Source: Grifola frondosa | Lineage: Eukaryota; Basidiomycota; Agaricomycetes; Polyporales; Grifolaceae | NCBI GenBank assembly: GCA_001683735.1 | Contig: LUGG01000027.1 | Location: 248,001-312,000 of the forward strand | Direction of reading: 5' to 3' | DNA: 64,000 bases | Part shown: one piece after another, positions 1-12,423 of the stretch | How positions within the stretch are numbered: the stretch's first letter is position 1 | Layout: each line of letters starts with the position of its first letter | Notes under the pieces: generated by a model | Databases searched by the model: none | What the model was told of the DNA's origin: nothing | Seen by the model: only the letters and a program-made list of their open reading frames with translations | Position numbers and translations under genes: made by a program

Positions 1-660
1 TGCTAGCCATGCTGCACCCGTCGCGCAATTCTCACTGGCGCGTCGCAATCTCGCAACCCCCTGCACGGTCCCTCGAATCGCTCGATCTAGTCGGGGAACT
101 TCTCGGCTAAATCTTGCTGTCGACAAATGGAACAACGTATGCGACATGCAGTTGAACGTCGCTGATGGTCAATATTCAGCTCAGTCTACGTCCTCGACAC
201 CTATGTTCCAGGACCAACCACAATTCGAACAACCGTGCAAATTCTCCAGAACGGATAAGGTCTACAGTCATGACTCCACCCATCAAATCGACGCTTGGTT
301 CCAGCTCGGGTCATGTTCGGTTCAGCCCAAGTCATTGCCGAGTGGACTTGGTCCAATTTCCGGGACCTCGCCATCTAGCATTAGTCCAATTCCCGAGTGG
401 CAACATAGCGGTTCTAGAGTCGGCACAAGCGAAAACTCGCTGCAGCCTTTCAGCGCAGGCATGGGAAATTTGGGACATGATCATACTAACACCCTCAGAA
501 TGAGGTCACATCCATATGACTTTTTTGCAGCTAATGTCTTCAATGATCAACCACGAGCAGGTGATGTGCGCGACGTTTTCATTACCCCATACTAGTTATT
601 GCCTCTTGCATTTCGACTGTATCATGTACTTGACTGCTTTCCCGGACGAGGTCAACGATA
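1..660 (+). pseudogene. 3' part of a family 2 gene, cut by the window edge
   Basis: The plus strand here aligns along its whole length with the minus strand at about 39,375-38,800, the 3' end of the family 2 gene at 39-41 kb. An open frame from 146 to 595 encodes a Ser/Gln/Pro-rich tail with the blocks MQLNVADG, AQSTSSTP and IPEWQH, matching MQLNVADG, AQSTSSTP and IHEWLH in the relative. By eye the nucleotide match is roughly 75-80%. One extra base near 70-75, compared with the relative, breaks the frame upstream of 146, so this copy may be decayed. Function is unknown; the family looks intrinsically disordered. Confidence 0.5.
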
Positions 661-699
661 CGGCTAGCTTCCATCGTCGACAATCATGTATCTAGACTC

Positions 700-1790
700 T
701 GTACATATCCCAAACTGGTGCCCAATGGTTTAGTATCCCATGGATAACTGAACTGATCCCGCGAGCCCAGCTCCGGGTCGAAATAGCACACAAGAAGGTC
801 CTCATGAGGCATCCGACAATCCCTATGACTGAACCAAAGACCGACTACGCGAGAGTCGAGATGTTGCACTCTAGCACAAAGCCGCACGGAGCTAAAATCT
901 GTCTTGCGAAGATATCACAATTCCATGTTATTATACCATCACATCCTACAGGGGTTATGTGTTTTCTCACCTTCTCACCACAGATGTTGGTCCGAGCGAC
1001 TTCAAATTACTGATTTGCTATGGATGCGACCCCATGAGCAGTCTCATGAGGTCACATCCATACCATATTAATAACGTAGGTGGTATTGATCCCACTGGGG
1101 AATGTTCGCCAGGACGTGGAGTTTCATTCCATTCCTGAAAATAATATGGCTTCCCACGAATTGCAAGCTCAATAGAACCTTTGACGAGACGATTAATCCA
1201 AACATCAGTTGCCACGCTATTCGTCGTCAATCTGCGAGACTTGAAAGTATTAGCACAAACAGCCTACCAAGAGGCCAGCAGGACGTATCTGAACATCGGC
1301 ACTCACCTTTCATCCTCAAGCTGATTGCAACGACACAATTAGATTCGACAAGATCAACCAGCCACTCGACGTGTTGCGACCACCTAGACAGCTGTGACCT
1401 CGTGAATGCTAGAGCTTTCGGTTCAGACTCACATTCAATTTCTTGTCGTCAAGCCCTGATTGCACTATTTTCTCAAGTCTCTTTGACGACTCGATCAAGG
1501 CGCAACGAGAAATCCTGATGGTCAACTGAACTCGGGTACAAGCCACGAAGATGTTAACAAAAACGGCTGCCTAAGGGAAGGAAAGGAAGAAAGGAACGAA
1601 CGAATGGCCACGGCCGGTGAGTCCTCTTAACAGAATCTGACATCGATAAGACGATGTCGCACATCATAATGATCTTACCGTTATCGCGATGAACATGGTC
1701 ACGAACTTTGTCTCGTGTGATCGTATGTCATTTCCCATGAACGCTGTTCAGTCTCACCACGTCGACAAATCTTAGTCCTGATCACTAATC
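700..1790 (+). repeat. Dispersed repeat A, copy A1 (about 1.1 kb)
   Basis: The stretch matches, inverted, about 34,975-33,760 (A3) and 47,890-47,140 (A5), and in part 3,024-3,545 (A2) and 38,503-37,690 (A4). Shared landmarks in order are a segment that reads MPHEDLLVC in one frame (present in A1 and A3), the hairpin at 1,011, a TTGATCCCACTGGGG-like stretch, AGACGATTAATCCAAAC, and a TTATCGCGATG motif near 1,680. No substantial coding frame is conserved between copies, so it looks non-coding. It lies directly 3' of the family 2 fragment, as A4 lies 3' of the family 2 gene at 39-41 kb. Confidence 0.75.
1011..1066 (+). repeat. Hairpin element, copy a
   Basis: The left arm starts TGATTTGCTATGGATGCGAC. 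The right arm is GTCACATCCATACCATATTA, which pairs with it imperfectly across a loop of about 18 nt. The core TTGCTATGG is shared with eight other hairpins in this window. Confidence 0.75.
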
Positions 1791-2129
1791 ACAGGATTTT
1801 AGTTATCCAGCTGAGATGTGGCTGCTCGGCAGACCATCATCATGAAGGTTGCTGTGATGCGTTCATGGATCAGGTTTGAGCCAATATTTCTTGGTGGAGT
1901 TATTCAATTATCAAACGATATGAATAGGACACTACAGAGACCCGTTTCAGACTTCTCGAGACTTTGATGGTCAGCTAGAATACAGTCAGATATCCAAACC
2001 GAGAGTTTAAATCCACGACAATCCAGCTGATTTAAATATCCTTACAGTGGGACGTATCTGCATCATCAATTGCTCGATAGTGCCTCAAAGTCCGAAGGTA
2101 GCAGTGCATGGACAGAACGAGTGTAATCT

Positions 2130-2470
2130 TGCGAAAGTCACTCAAAAAGAGCGATTCACGGTCGTGATGATGGTCAGGAGAAGAGAACCGATAGAACATC
2201 CCCGCCTACCTTCAAATGGATGTGCAGTGGAACATTGTTGATGGTCAATCTTTAGCTATGTCCTCGATGCCTATATTCCAGGGCGAACTACCCAACCCCC
2301 AGTCCGATCTGAGGTATGGCTTCAAGACGAAGACTTGCTGAGCGAGCTCCTACTCTCGCTTCAACATCCCAGAGCCAGCGTAAGCTACGATCAGGCTCCT
2401 TCACTTCATCAATTGCCCAATCAAGGTGTGTACATTGTACAGGATGCAGATTAATGTCCATGATTTCACT
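2130..2470 (+). pseudogene. Relic of family 2 gene pieces joined together
   Basis: Two short coding-like blocks lie next to each other. The first (about 2,130-2,240) reads VVMMVRRREPIEHPRLPSNG and matches the minus strand at about 46,790-46,700 (VERRELIEDFQLPSNG). The second (about 2,300-2,455) matches the C-terminus of the family 2 gene at 43.6 kb: EDLLSELLLSLQHPRA here against EDLLSALLPSLQYPRA there. The 2-3 kb of gene that should separate them is missing. This is therefore a deletion derivative and not a working gene. Confidence 0.65.
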
Positions 2471-2813
2471 CACACTGCTCTATTTCTCGCAATTTGTAGA
2501 ACAGGATTACAGCCTGGCGGCAGCTGTCAGACATGATGCTTCATACAGCATTTCACAGACATCTTATAGTTTCGGATTGACTAACCCATATTGAAGCTCT
2601 CTTTGCAGGAAGTTGGAATTCTTGTGAAAAATATTTGGACGAGAAGAGATGAGAGTGTACCAAAAGCATTGTGCCGAATCTATGTATATGAGAATGTAAC
2701 TTACAACTACAATCATTAAGCTGCTGTGACAAATGTTCAACTCTTGACTAGTGTGGCAATTTAGTAGTCCATCGGTCATTGGAACTTGAAGCTTTGAAGC
2801 CTCAACAATGTCA

Positions 2814-2871
2814 TGGTTTGCTATGAATTAGTCGATCCGATGCTTCGGATTGACCAACCCATAGCAGATCA
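2814..2871 (+). repeat. Hairpin element, copy b
   Basis: The left arm GGTTTGCTATGAATTAGTC and right arm GACCAACCCATAGCAGATC pair, and the stem is extended by TCCGA/TCGGA around a three-base loop. The flank (TCAACTCTTGACTAGTG, CTTCCTGCAAAG-like) matches the flank of copy f at 43.3 kb in inverted orientation. Confidence 0.75.
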
Positions 2872-3023
2872 AGGGCATGGCTCTGCACTTGAACTGCTCA
2901 GTAGGACTTCTCTGAGACCTATGAATAGACTTGGAATGTATGGGGTGATAGCTAACTTCGTCTCCTAACTCATACACTCAGAAGCACCACCCGACAATCT
3001 TCTACAACCCAGACTTCAAATTC

Positions 3024-3085
3024 CTGATTTGCTATGGATGTGATCTAAAGAGCAACAACTTTAGAGCACATCCATACCAAACCAG
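3024..3085 (+). repeat. Hairpin element, copy c
   Basis: This is one of the most regular copies. The left arm is CTGATTTGCTATGGATGTGA then TCTAAAG; the right arm is CTTTAGAGCACATCCATACC then AAACCAG. The arms are about 27 nt with three mismatches and a loop of about 8 nt. It heads the A2 repeat body. Confidence 0.85.
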
Positions 3086-3545
3086 CAATGCGAGTGTTGC
3101 AAATAATTCCCCTATGGCATATCCGCTAAGGCGCGAGAATCTACTTGTCACTGCAAGTAACTTAGATGACGTCCTACGAGTCGACAGCCCAAAGATACTA
3201 CGTACCTGTGACGACGGTCCAACCGAATATTAGTTGCTACGTTACTCGTTGTTGACCTCCGAGATTGAAAAACACTAACACAAACGGGCCAACAAGAGAT
3301 CAACAAGCCGCATCTGAATGAAGGAACCAATCACCAACGATAAAGCCCTCAGGCAATCAGATTTAACAATACTTTAACATAAAAATTGGCATCGATAACA
3401 GTACAATGATCTGACCACGTTTCGCCTGTTATCGCGAAGGACACAGTCCGAATACATGATTACTAATAGTCACTTCGTATGAGTCTCGTGAGTGAATATT
3501 CAACTCGAGGTACAAAAAGTACTTCCCGTAAGTGAGGGTATCGCA
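3086..3545 (+). repeat. Dispersed repeat A, copy A2
   Basis: The body matches 38,440-37,690 (A4) inverted. Landmarks are TGCAAATAATTCCCCTA, TCACTGCAAGTAACTTAGAT, the GATCTGACCACGTTTCGCC region and GTTATCGCGAAGGACACAG. No conserved reading frame was seen. It joins directly to the 3' flank of the scaffold gene, and that junction is also present in the right-hand copy. Confidence 0.75.
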
Positions 3546-4515
3546 GCTGACACACGAATGGGAATCAAACTGACTGCAAGCCCCAGCAATATCCTGATTT
3601 TAAATAAGATGACTATGGTGTCATCAATTCATCCATAGCGGACCTGTAACGTGGATGCTAGGCCCGCCTTGCTCAAGTTGCCACTTGCTGGTCTATAGAC
3701 GATATTTGAGAGCACCAACTGGGAGAGTAAGCAAGCGCCAATTACTTGTCTGAAAATCATTCATCATTGAGCTGAGCTTCACCATCATAATCGTCCAAAT
3801 CTGGCCAGCGCTGCGCATCTTTCGGAAGCTCGTGAACGGTTCCGAAATTAATACGTTCAAGTTCGCTTAAGCATCGAGCTCCTTTAAAGGTGACGAGAAG
3901 TCGAGAGTGTAAGTACGATCTATATCGATAGGACTGGATAACTCCATTTGCACACGCAACTCGGAATCCATACTCCTATCATATGTTAGTTATCGCAATG
4001 GACCGGGGTGGCAGGTGACACGATGCTGGGACAACTCGAGCAGTGCTCCCTTCCGTTCGAAAACGCCTGAAATGCACATCGAACTTCAAGAGTTCGGCGG
4101 ATGACGCGCAAGATCGGAACCAAACAAAGGTGGAGGTGTGATGTAGGCATGTTGCATAGTCGCATATCATAAAAAATGTTCTAAAACCAAATTCCCGTTA
4201 CAAGAATACAAAGTAAAGCCCGACGAAATGACAGAAGGAGACATCTCACTCCAATAGGGGGGCGTCGATATCGACTATTATCCCGGATGGGGCTGCGTAG
4301 AGCGCCACCGCGAGTGGGTGTAGCAGTATAGCAATGAAGGAGCGAGAGCGAGAACACAAGTCGCCGAGATGGGGGACGCAGTCCAGAACGTTAACAATAC
4401 GAGAACAGTAAGACAGAGAGTATAAAACTGCGCGGAGAATGTGAAGAGGATAGATCGGCCGAACAAACACAGGTCAATGGAGAAAATAAGGCAGGACAAT
4501 GGGTAGATGGAGCGG

Positions 4516-7500
4516 TCATTCGCGGGCAACCCAATCAGTACTCCGAGAAACCAGCTCAATCGAGTTATCAATGGTCCAGAAAAGACGTTCAATAGCACTT
4601 CTTCCACTCCAGCTCTTTTGGTCGCGGAGAACCATGGCCTATTGCAAAAGTATACATCCGTCAGTCGACATCGTCATTGATATCCAACCAGGAACCAACT
4701 CACCTGCTGAGCACCAAAGTTGCGCTGGTCATGAGCAAAGGTATCGATATGCTCGTCCAAGGCTTCCGACAAGATCTGCATATCCTGCATGACCGATTGG
4801 ATAGCACGGACAGCAGAAAGCGTGAGGAGCTCCTTCCGGTTCCTCGTTGTGCCGCCCTCCCTGTTCGGTGGGGGCAGCGACTGCGAGATGCTTTGTAGGA
4901 CGGTGTGCAATATCCGCCGCGTCTCGCTCATCAATTTTTGTGCCTGCGGGACATTTCGCCGCGAGACGAGCACCAGCATACGGGTAATCATGTCGGAGGC
5001 AAGGAGCTCCATCCTACGACGGACAAGCACAGGATCGGAACCGTTTGATGCTGGCGTACGCGGCCGGCTGCCAGTGTTTGGCAAAAGCGTGACGGTCAAA
5101 AGGACAGGATGTGCGAGGCGCGAGACGTTCTTCCCAGCTGCAGGGTCGAAGAACGATCCGTCGACTTCAAACACCGGCACTTCATCGATCATGCGGTCCA
5201 TCATGCCCTCTGCAAGGTCAGGCAGGTCGCCGATGGACAGCGCATCGAGGCCCATGCGCTGGTTGAACTGGTCCGTAGCGTTCATTGCCCGCTGGCTCTG
5301 GCTCTGATTACCGTACTGGGTAGAACTCGGGCTCACTGCAAGGTCGCTATTGTCCAGCTCGAGTTCGATAAGCATCTCCTTGCGCTCGCCATAGCGCAGC
5401 TCGCCAACCTCCACATCGACGTCGCGGCCGTCTGAGGAGAGGATCGACGCGGGGCCTCCAGAGATCTTGCGGATGCGGAAGCGCTGCCCGTCGACAATCT
5501 TCATGTGGAGCTTCATGTGCAGAAGACCAATGGACATCATGCCTCCGATGCAGCCCGCAAGACAGTCGCGCAGGTCGTACCAGTCCTTGACGAATGTGTA
5601 CGTCCCACTCGTGTGGTTCGACATCAGCCACAGAGATGCGGGATCATGCGATCGGCCGTAGCCGAACGAGTGAATCGGTACGTTCGCAGCCTCGGCTCGC
5701 GCGAGTACGAGGTCCATCTGCGCCCGTCGTGTCGTGTCCGACGTGTCGCTGACAAGGACCATGCCCGTGACGGGGTTTCGCGACTTCCGTTGGAGCACGA
5801 CATCAAGACCTGAGAATTCGTCATTCAGTTTCTCACACCAGCATAATGTCTGCGACCTCGCACATACCGTTGTTGACAGCAGTCACCACATCCGTCTTGT
5901 CGTCCTGAGACCCACGTACGAGGAACTCGTCCTGGAATGGCATGCCATTATCCCGCCGTCCGATCTCGTCCACGAACTTGCTCAGCCGTGCGCGGCTCTG
6001 TCCTTTTCCGAGGCACAAGAACGGTGTGCGGCGCACGTTACCTCCGATGCCGACCTCAAACGTGACGAGACTAAGGCGGTCCTTCGCTGAAAGTGATGCG
6101 ATGATAAAGTCGAGTGACGCCTTGATCACGCGCACCTTGAGCGCCGCGGTGCTCGGCGTCGCGTTCGGCGCGGGAACCGAGATGACCAGGATGAGGTCGA
6201 GCGCCGGGTGGGGTAGAGGCGTGAGCGAGTTGGACGGGCCCGAGGACATGTGCGGCGCAACGAGCGGAGTGGGGGAGCCATAGCGGCTCAGCTCCTCGTC
6301 CTCGTCCAGCGTGGAAAGTTTCTGATGGATGCCGGCGCGCGGTCCCAAGGACGCGGAGCCGTACGAGGTGTTAGAAGAGATGGTCGAGCGCGACGAGCCG
6401 TTCATCAAGCTATCGGCGGTACTGACCGTGGTGCCCGTGCCCGTACTCCCCCCGCTGAGCATCCGCATCGCCTTCGAGCTCCCGCCGAACTCCTCCAGGT
6501 CCGGAGTTCGGTTGTACTCCGAATTCTGCTGTTGGACCTGCGACGTCTGTTGTTGGTAGACGGCGACGAGAGATTGGATGTGCGCCTTCCACGTCTCGAG
6601 CGATGACCGGTCTTTGAAGATCAGGATGAACGAATCTAGTCGCTCGTCTTCCATGTCGATCGTAAGACTGAGCTCGCCAGCCACAGATGTGTCGGTCACT
6701 TGTTTGATGTGTCGAATGTAGATGCGACCCTTCAGGCGGAGGACACCGCGAGAAACGCCGCCGGGATTTGGAGAGCTCGCACCACCCGATCCGTCGTGGA
6801 AAGCAGAGGCCGCGCCCGATGCAGTCGACGAAAGCAATCGGCCAAGGGAGCGTTTCTTCTCTTCGACGACGCAGATGATGGCCTCCTTGAATAGATACAC
6901 GTAAAATTCGCGCACAAGTGAGTCGCGTCGAACGGACAGAAGGTCATACATCTGCAACAGGCCGAGGCCCGACAGCGGATGGCCCTTCCAATCGATGATG
7001 CGGTTTCGTAAATCTTCCGTGATGGCGCTGAACGGAGACTCTTCGTCTTGTTGTTGAGAGCCGTCGCGATCATATGACGCGGATACGAGGGGGTCGCGAG
7101 AGGATGACGGAGATAGGTGGTGCGAGCGCGTCGTTTGCGATTGTTGGTCAGAGGGAATGGTTTGGTTAGCGGACATCGCGTACTCCGGTCGTGGACTGTT
7201 CGAGTGCACGGACTGACTGCTCGAGTCCACTCGGTAGAGGTTAGGATTCTTCTGTGTGTAGGTCTCCGGCATCGGCATCACGGTCCCAGGCACATGCGTG
7301 CTAATACGCTTGCCAGGGAGCTCGATCACCACTATGCACGTCAGCGGCTGGCTGGCTTCCGACGTGCGGGTAATCGACGAGAACTCCGAGCGTACTTGGA
7401 TGGAGGGTGCCACGATATAGTTAGACTCCTGAGAGGATGCCGTACCTTTGACCGAACTCGCGTGGTCTACCGGATCGTCCTCATTGGGATTATACGGTTT

Positions 7501-8838
7501 CGGCGTCGTGTTTACACGGCCATTGAACGAGCGCATGGAGGGCGTGTCTCGCCCGGGATAGAGTGAGATGCCTCCGGGATCGCCCATTCCCGTGAGTGCG
7601 GCCAATTCTGCAAGTACGTGGGAGACTCAGCAGCGATCCTCGGGCATGCACATGCACAGCGGAAGCTTACTGTTCGATTTCCCACTATCGCCATCTCCGA
7701 CTTTCATGGGGCGCCTACATACGCCGCAGACACCGAGATTGTTCTTACGGAGAACACCGCCTCTCGAGGGTCCGGGTGGGGGACCATATACAGCAGTGAA
7801 GCACGCCTGATAGCAGACAATGTCAGCGATCGGAGATGAGAGTACAGAATAGCGAATTTTGCGCATATCGATTGAGACATATCTACCTAAGTCCTTGTCA
7901 AAGATTACGGAATTTTGCGGCGTTCGCTGTCGCGAATCACAGCAACGAGCGTCGCAACTAGAGCCATGATGGAGACGTGGCTCCTTGACAAAGTATGGGT
8001 AGCATGACATGCTAGCGGGTTGATCGGAGTCATCCAGAAAGAGCGTAGCTTCGTGGCCACCAGAAGGCGCAGTGCAGCGAGAGCAAAAATTCACTCGTCA
8101 AATCACCCAGCCCTCTCTCCAAAACCGAGCCCGGGCTTGGTCAGCAATGGGGCCCAATGAGTCCGAACGACGGGACATGGGCACGTTGGGATACAGCCAC
8201 ATAACCTTGAAGAGACACCCTAATCTTCCTCTCCAGCCATAGATGGTTGGGACGTCGCTCATACCATACTGGATGATGCCGACATGCCGATGTCCGGACA
8301 AGACCAACGCTCGCGCCAACAAAACCAAATGGGATCAGGGCAAGAGCATCGGTTGAGATAACAAAACGTGGGAATGTCGATATTGGTCGACCCACAAACT
8401 CCGTGCTGCGAAGAGGCTCGACTCCCGATCCTCAAAGTCCTGCAGTGACCCGCAAGCTACATCTCGCATACATCATGAATCCCCCGGCGTACTTGAGATG
8501 ATGGTCAAGTAATCGTGAATCGCGTCAAGGTGTCAAGGCGCATCAAATCACCATTGCCTGTGACTTGGCGGACATAACACTGCAGGACGTCCCCCATGCT
8601 GATCGGAGAGTATGAAGGACGGTCGCAGAGCGCGCGAAGAGACCAGAGATGACTGATGTCAGGCTGCTGGGAATGGGGTACTCACTTCATGAAGGGCATG
8701 CCCGCATTCAGGTACAATATGAGGCTTCTCTCCGGGGAGGCGAAAGCTCGAACTGAGCGGCTCGAGGCAGACGGGGCACTCGTCTTCCTCGTCGGAGGCG
8801 TCGTGGCTAGAGACTACGGGCAGCGGGGCTGCGACCAT
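4516..8838 (-). CDS. Ste5/Far1-type scaffold: RING-H2, PH-like and vWA domains
   Basis: Likely a scaffold of the pheromone-response MAP kinase pathway, acting at the membrane; RING-PH-vWA is the known architecture of fungal Ste5/Far1 proteins. I read five exons: 8,838-8,686, 7,806-7,671, 7,607-5,868, 5,809-4,704 and 4,638-4,516, giving about 1,085 residues in one frame. The start sits in the context GCCACCATGG. RING-H2 ligands are C21, C24, C45, H47, H50, C53, C78 and C81, split by intron 1 after residue 51. A PH-like region (about 290-460) includes FYVYLFKEAIICVVEEKK and WKAHIQSL, preceded by a Ser/Thr-rich linker. The vWA domain begins at LDLILVISVPAPN and contains DRLSLVTFE and GMVLVSDTSDTTRR. 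Intron 1 is unusually long (879 nt). The identification rests on domain order, not on an alignment. The vWA end is duplicated at 34.9-36.7 kb. Confidence 0.85.
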
Positions 8839-11800
8839 GGTGGCGTATGGTGGAGGGATCTAGGATCTGGAGTAGAGAACGATTGGGTGATGGCGGAGGA
8901 ACTGGCGGAGTATGAGGAGTGCAAGGATGTTGCCGAGGCTGCGCTATGGGGACCGCGGTGGAAAACAGAACGGAAAGAGGCAGCGAATGTGGTGGGTCTG
9001 GAGGTAGAGGAACGAAGGGGAAGACGGGGAGAAGAAGGAAGCTGTTGATGGAGGTTGGACTGATGCTGTTCAGTCTGATGTCGGACAGGCGTGGTCGGAA
9101 AGTTGTTCTGGATCCAAGCGGGCGGAGAATCCGACTTCATACAGGATATACGAGGGGCGGCGCGGGTAAAATGGCAAGAAAAGAGCGGCGGGGAGGCGCG
9201 GTTGAGAGAAAAAGCGTAGGCCTAGAGGGTATAGTCCGTAGAGGGTATCCAATATCACGTCCTCAATATCACATACTAATACAACTTTCCCCTTCAGACC
9301 GCGCACCAGATTCCGCCCAGATCTTCTCTCTCCGCTCCAATTTGTAGTCTCATCTACCACCATCAGCCAGCCTCTTTTCCCTCCAAGCTGCTCTCTCCCT
9401 CTACCGGCGACGCATTCGAAAATTTATGGCATTGTTTTCGCACCCAAAGAGTGCGAGAATGAATATACAGTACCGACTTGATGTCATCGAGTGTGGCGGT
9501 TCCCGCGGCGATACTTATGTAACTCAAATATACACAAATAACTCAAATAACCTTTGTTCGGCTAATATTTTCTCGCTGTCTCGACTCTAAGGCACCTGCC
9601 CCCATGTCGACGTCGTCCATGTCAACGACGTCCGCATCATTCTCTCCCACTGTGCATGTGTCTCGGGCGACGCATTCACCTTGACCCGTCGTAGCTTCAC
9701 ACCGTGCACAGCATCTTGCTGGCTGCGTACCGACAAGCACCGAGCGGCGTTTATAGAATTAGCTACGCAGTCGCTTCCCGCCGGCCTTCCCTGCCTGCCG
9801 TCTCCGAAGAGTATCTCCCCGAACATGTGTACTTAGTACATTCGGTGTACACAGAGAGAACTGAGCTGTCTTCGCATCATTCTCAGACGCTATTTGAATT
9901 CGCACGAATGAGAAAGGGAAGTCAGTCATCAAACGGGTCATCTGCAGCTGACCACGCTTCTGTCTTCAGAAGAGCAAATCCCATCTGGTTCTTGCAGCGG
10001 AGGGATTCCCATAGGCCGCGCATATCTTTCACTGACGTGATCGCTGTCGCTGTCGCACCAGTGCACGTTGAGTGCTGAAATCATTCATGTATTTTACAAT
10101 TTGATTGATACGACAGCCGCGCATGGTCAATCAATGCCTCACGTGAAAGTCCTGGAGTCTTGAGCCACATTCCACCCGTAACTTCTCGCCGTGCAAGCAC
10201 ATACGCATGTATGTTCGAGATAATCAACCTTGTCTCTTGTCGCTGTGTGCTCGGCAGGGGTACGCGGTGTCGTCCATCACATCAGCTCAAAGCACATCAA
10301 CCAACAGACAGATCATCTGTCGTGGCGGTAAAGACGTGTCCACGGCTCTGGGAACGTCCCTCTCACCTCTGCACTGGTCTGAGCTCAAGTACCTCGGGAC
10401 AGCCATGGTGCTCGTTTCCGGCCGACAGCCATCTCAGCTCACTAGTTTGGATCCGCATACTGTGCTGCATATCAACTCAACACTTACGATCGCCTCGTGC
10501 ATTAATATCAGTCGTTCGTCGTGACACATTTTTATCGCCAAGCTCTCCTCTCCACCAACTGGCGCGAGCCATGTCAAATATGGAAACGTTGATACGTGAC
10601 GCAAGGCATCGGGTGCACGCTAGTGCATTTTAGCTGTCGTGGCACTTTCTGGGGCAGCGCATCCTCGGCCGCCACTCAAAGTTGTTTGTTCTGCTATTGG
10701 GCATTGGATCAGCTTGAACCAACTTACTCTTGCTAGAGGCGTCCTAGTGTTTCGAAAATTGAATCATTCTGTATCTGTTTCGGCGCCGCGCCAGCCACAA
10801 CATCTCATACGACTAACGGAACTCCGCAAGGGTTTCATACCAACGGGCAGCCTGTGAGTATGCTTAGTCTATATTCTGGAGGCCTTTGAAACGAAACGAT
10901 CGCCACAGAGTCCCCCCCCTCTTTTTTCCCCCAAAATTGGTGACGATCCACATACGCCTGTAAGACCCTATGCTTAAATTAAGTGCTCCAGAATTGCAAG
11001 TGTGCCTTCAAGATGCCGAATTTCCCTGTCGCGCTACCGCGGCAGAAAACTCAGCGAATAATGGGCTACAACCTATTTTGGTCATCAACGATCATAAACT
11101 CACCAGTTGCGTTCTATTTATCCATGCAGTGCCTTCCTGATGACTGCTGACCTGCGGTGTCTGGACAACCCCTAGCATCTGGCCAGCCGATCGTAAACTG
11201 CCTCGCATTTTGGCTCAAAATCATCGGGCTAGGGCCTCCGTCGAGGAGCTCATTTTGCGTCCAGGAAAAAGATTCTCCACAAGGATGTTCGGAGTACCCT
11301 CTTGCTCGTTGCCGCCGATAACCTTATATGAGCACATATTCTGTATCGGCATCAGTTGAACATAAGTATTCGTCAGGCCCGGTAAGAATTTGGTGGCCGT
11401 CAGCCAAGTGCAACAGGAACGATATAACAGGGTGCGTTCTACGACACAGCCTAGATTGCAGACTAGATGTTCATTCTTGATTATTCAAAAATCTAACAAC
11501 TTGGAAAATCCGATCGATCGTTTGTCGGCAGTGTTTTGCCGTCACGTATCGCAAATTATTCTTGTCGATCACTTTGGACGCAGGCCCAGCTCGACGGTTA
11601 TACCAAAAAAAAGGTCGTCACTGGCCGTTCGCTTTGAGGCTACCGGAACATGTCGCGTGTTTATCTTGTGCCGCTGGGGGAGGAGCAGGATCCGAGCGTG
11701 CGCTGTGAGTGCACAGGTATAAACGTCGTAATTTAACTGCTTCAACTACAAGCTGAACCTCTTGTAGGAATAAACTTTCCGACCTCCGGTCCTATTATCA

Positions 11801-12423
11801 TATGCGTCAAGGCGGTCCATCCTTACGTCCTTTTTTTCGGACCGGCGTTCTCGAGACAAAATGTCCGTAACATTTTATCTTAGTAACGCAGGAGTGATAT
11901 ATAAGATACACAAACGTCTACACATGACGTTCAAGCAGCGTAAAAGATGTAAGTTTAAGTTAGACAAGCAGGCAGAAACAGGCAGAGCATCAGCAAGGCA
12001 AAGCATGTAAAGCAAAAAAAAAACATTCAGCGAGGATAGCAGGTGGTTAAGGATATAGAAGGGTAGGGTATCCGGAAGTCCGATACAATATTACAATACC
12101 AGAAGAGAGTGATAGGAGGAAAATGTGATAAATACAGGCTCGTATCTCGTATCTCGTTATTCGTCGAATTATCTCGTCCGTGAGTAATCACTGTGGCCAC
12201 TGTCGATTATTTTTTCATTAGAAAGTCATTGTTGATGGAGACAACTCTAACCTCAATGGGAACCTTGACGGACACCATTATTCGGAACAGAACAGGAAAT
12301 CACATCCGAAAAGATGTCGTCAGCGAAAGGAAAAGCCCGAGTGGCTTTAGTTTGATTGAATAGACCTAGACACCCCAAGGATATGAGCACTGCTAATAAA
12401 ACTTAACACTGCAAACAAGGGTA
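8839..12423. other. Intergenic stretch, no confident gene
   Basis: This is the upstream region of the scaffold gene and the 3' flank of the 12.4 kb gene. Short open frames occur (for example 9,704-10,078 plus, 10,160-10,633 plus, 9,070-9,363 minus), but none shows a recognisable motif, splice-linked partner or composition that sets it apart from chance. Homopolymer runs lie at about 10,910-10,935. No repeat from the rest of the window was found here. Confidence 0.5.

Larger units (their letters stand above)
3024..6265. repeat. Left arm of an inverted duplication of about 3.3 kb
   Basis: The sequence from hairpin c through A2, the 3' flank (3,600-4,515) and the vWA-coding end of the scaffold gene to about 6,265 recurs inverted at about 38,503-34,985. 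The match is nearly perfect over the coding part and weaker in the repeat part. It stops inside the coding sequence just before the vWA domain. Both introns of the duplicated part are present in the other copy, so the event was at DNA level. Confidence 0.85.

Noticed and set aside
700..1790. Repeat A as a Helitron
   Set aside because: A hairpin is present, but I found no consistent TC start, CTRR end or AT target site, and the hairpin arms are much longer than Helitron terminal hairpins.
9704..10078. 125-codon open frame upstream of the scaffold gene
   Set aside because: No motif, no splice-linked partner and no support beyond length.
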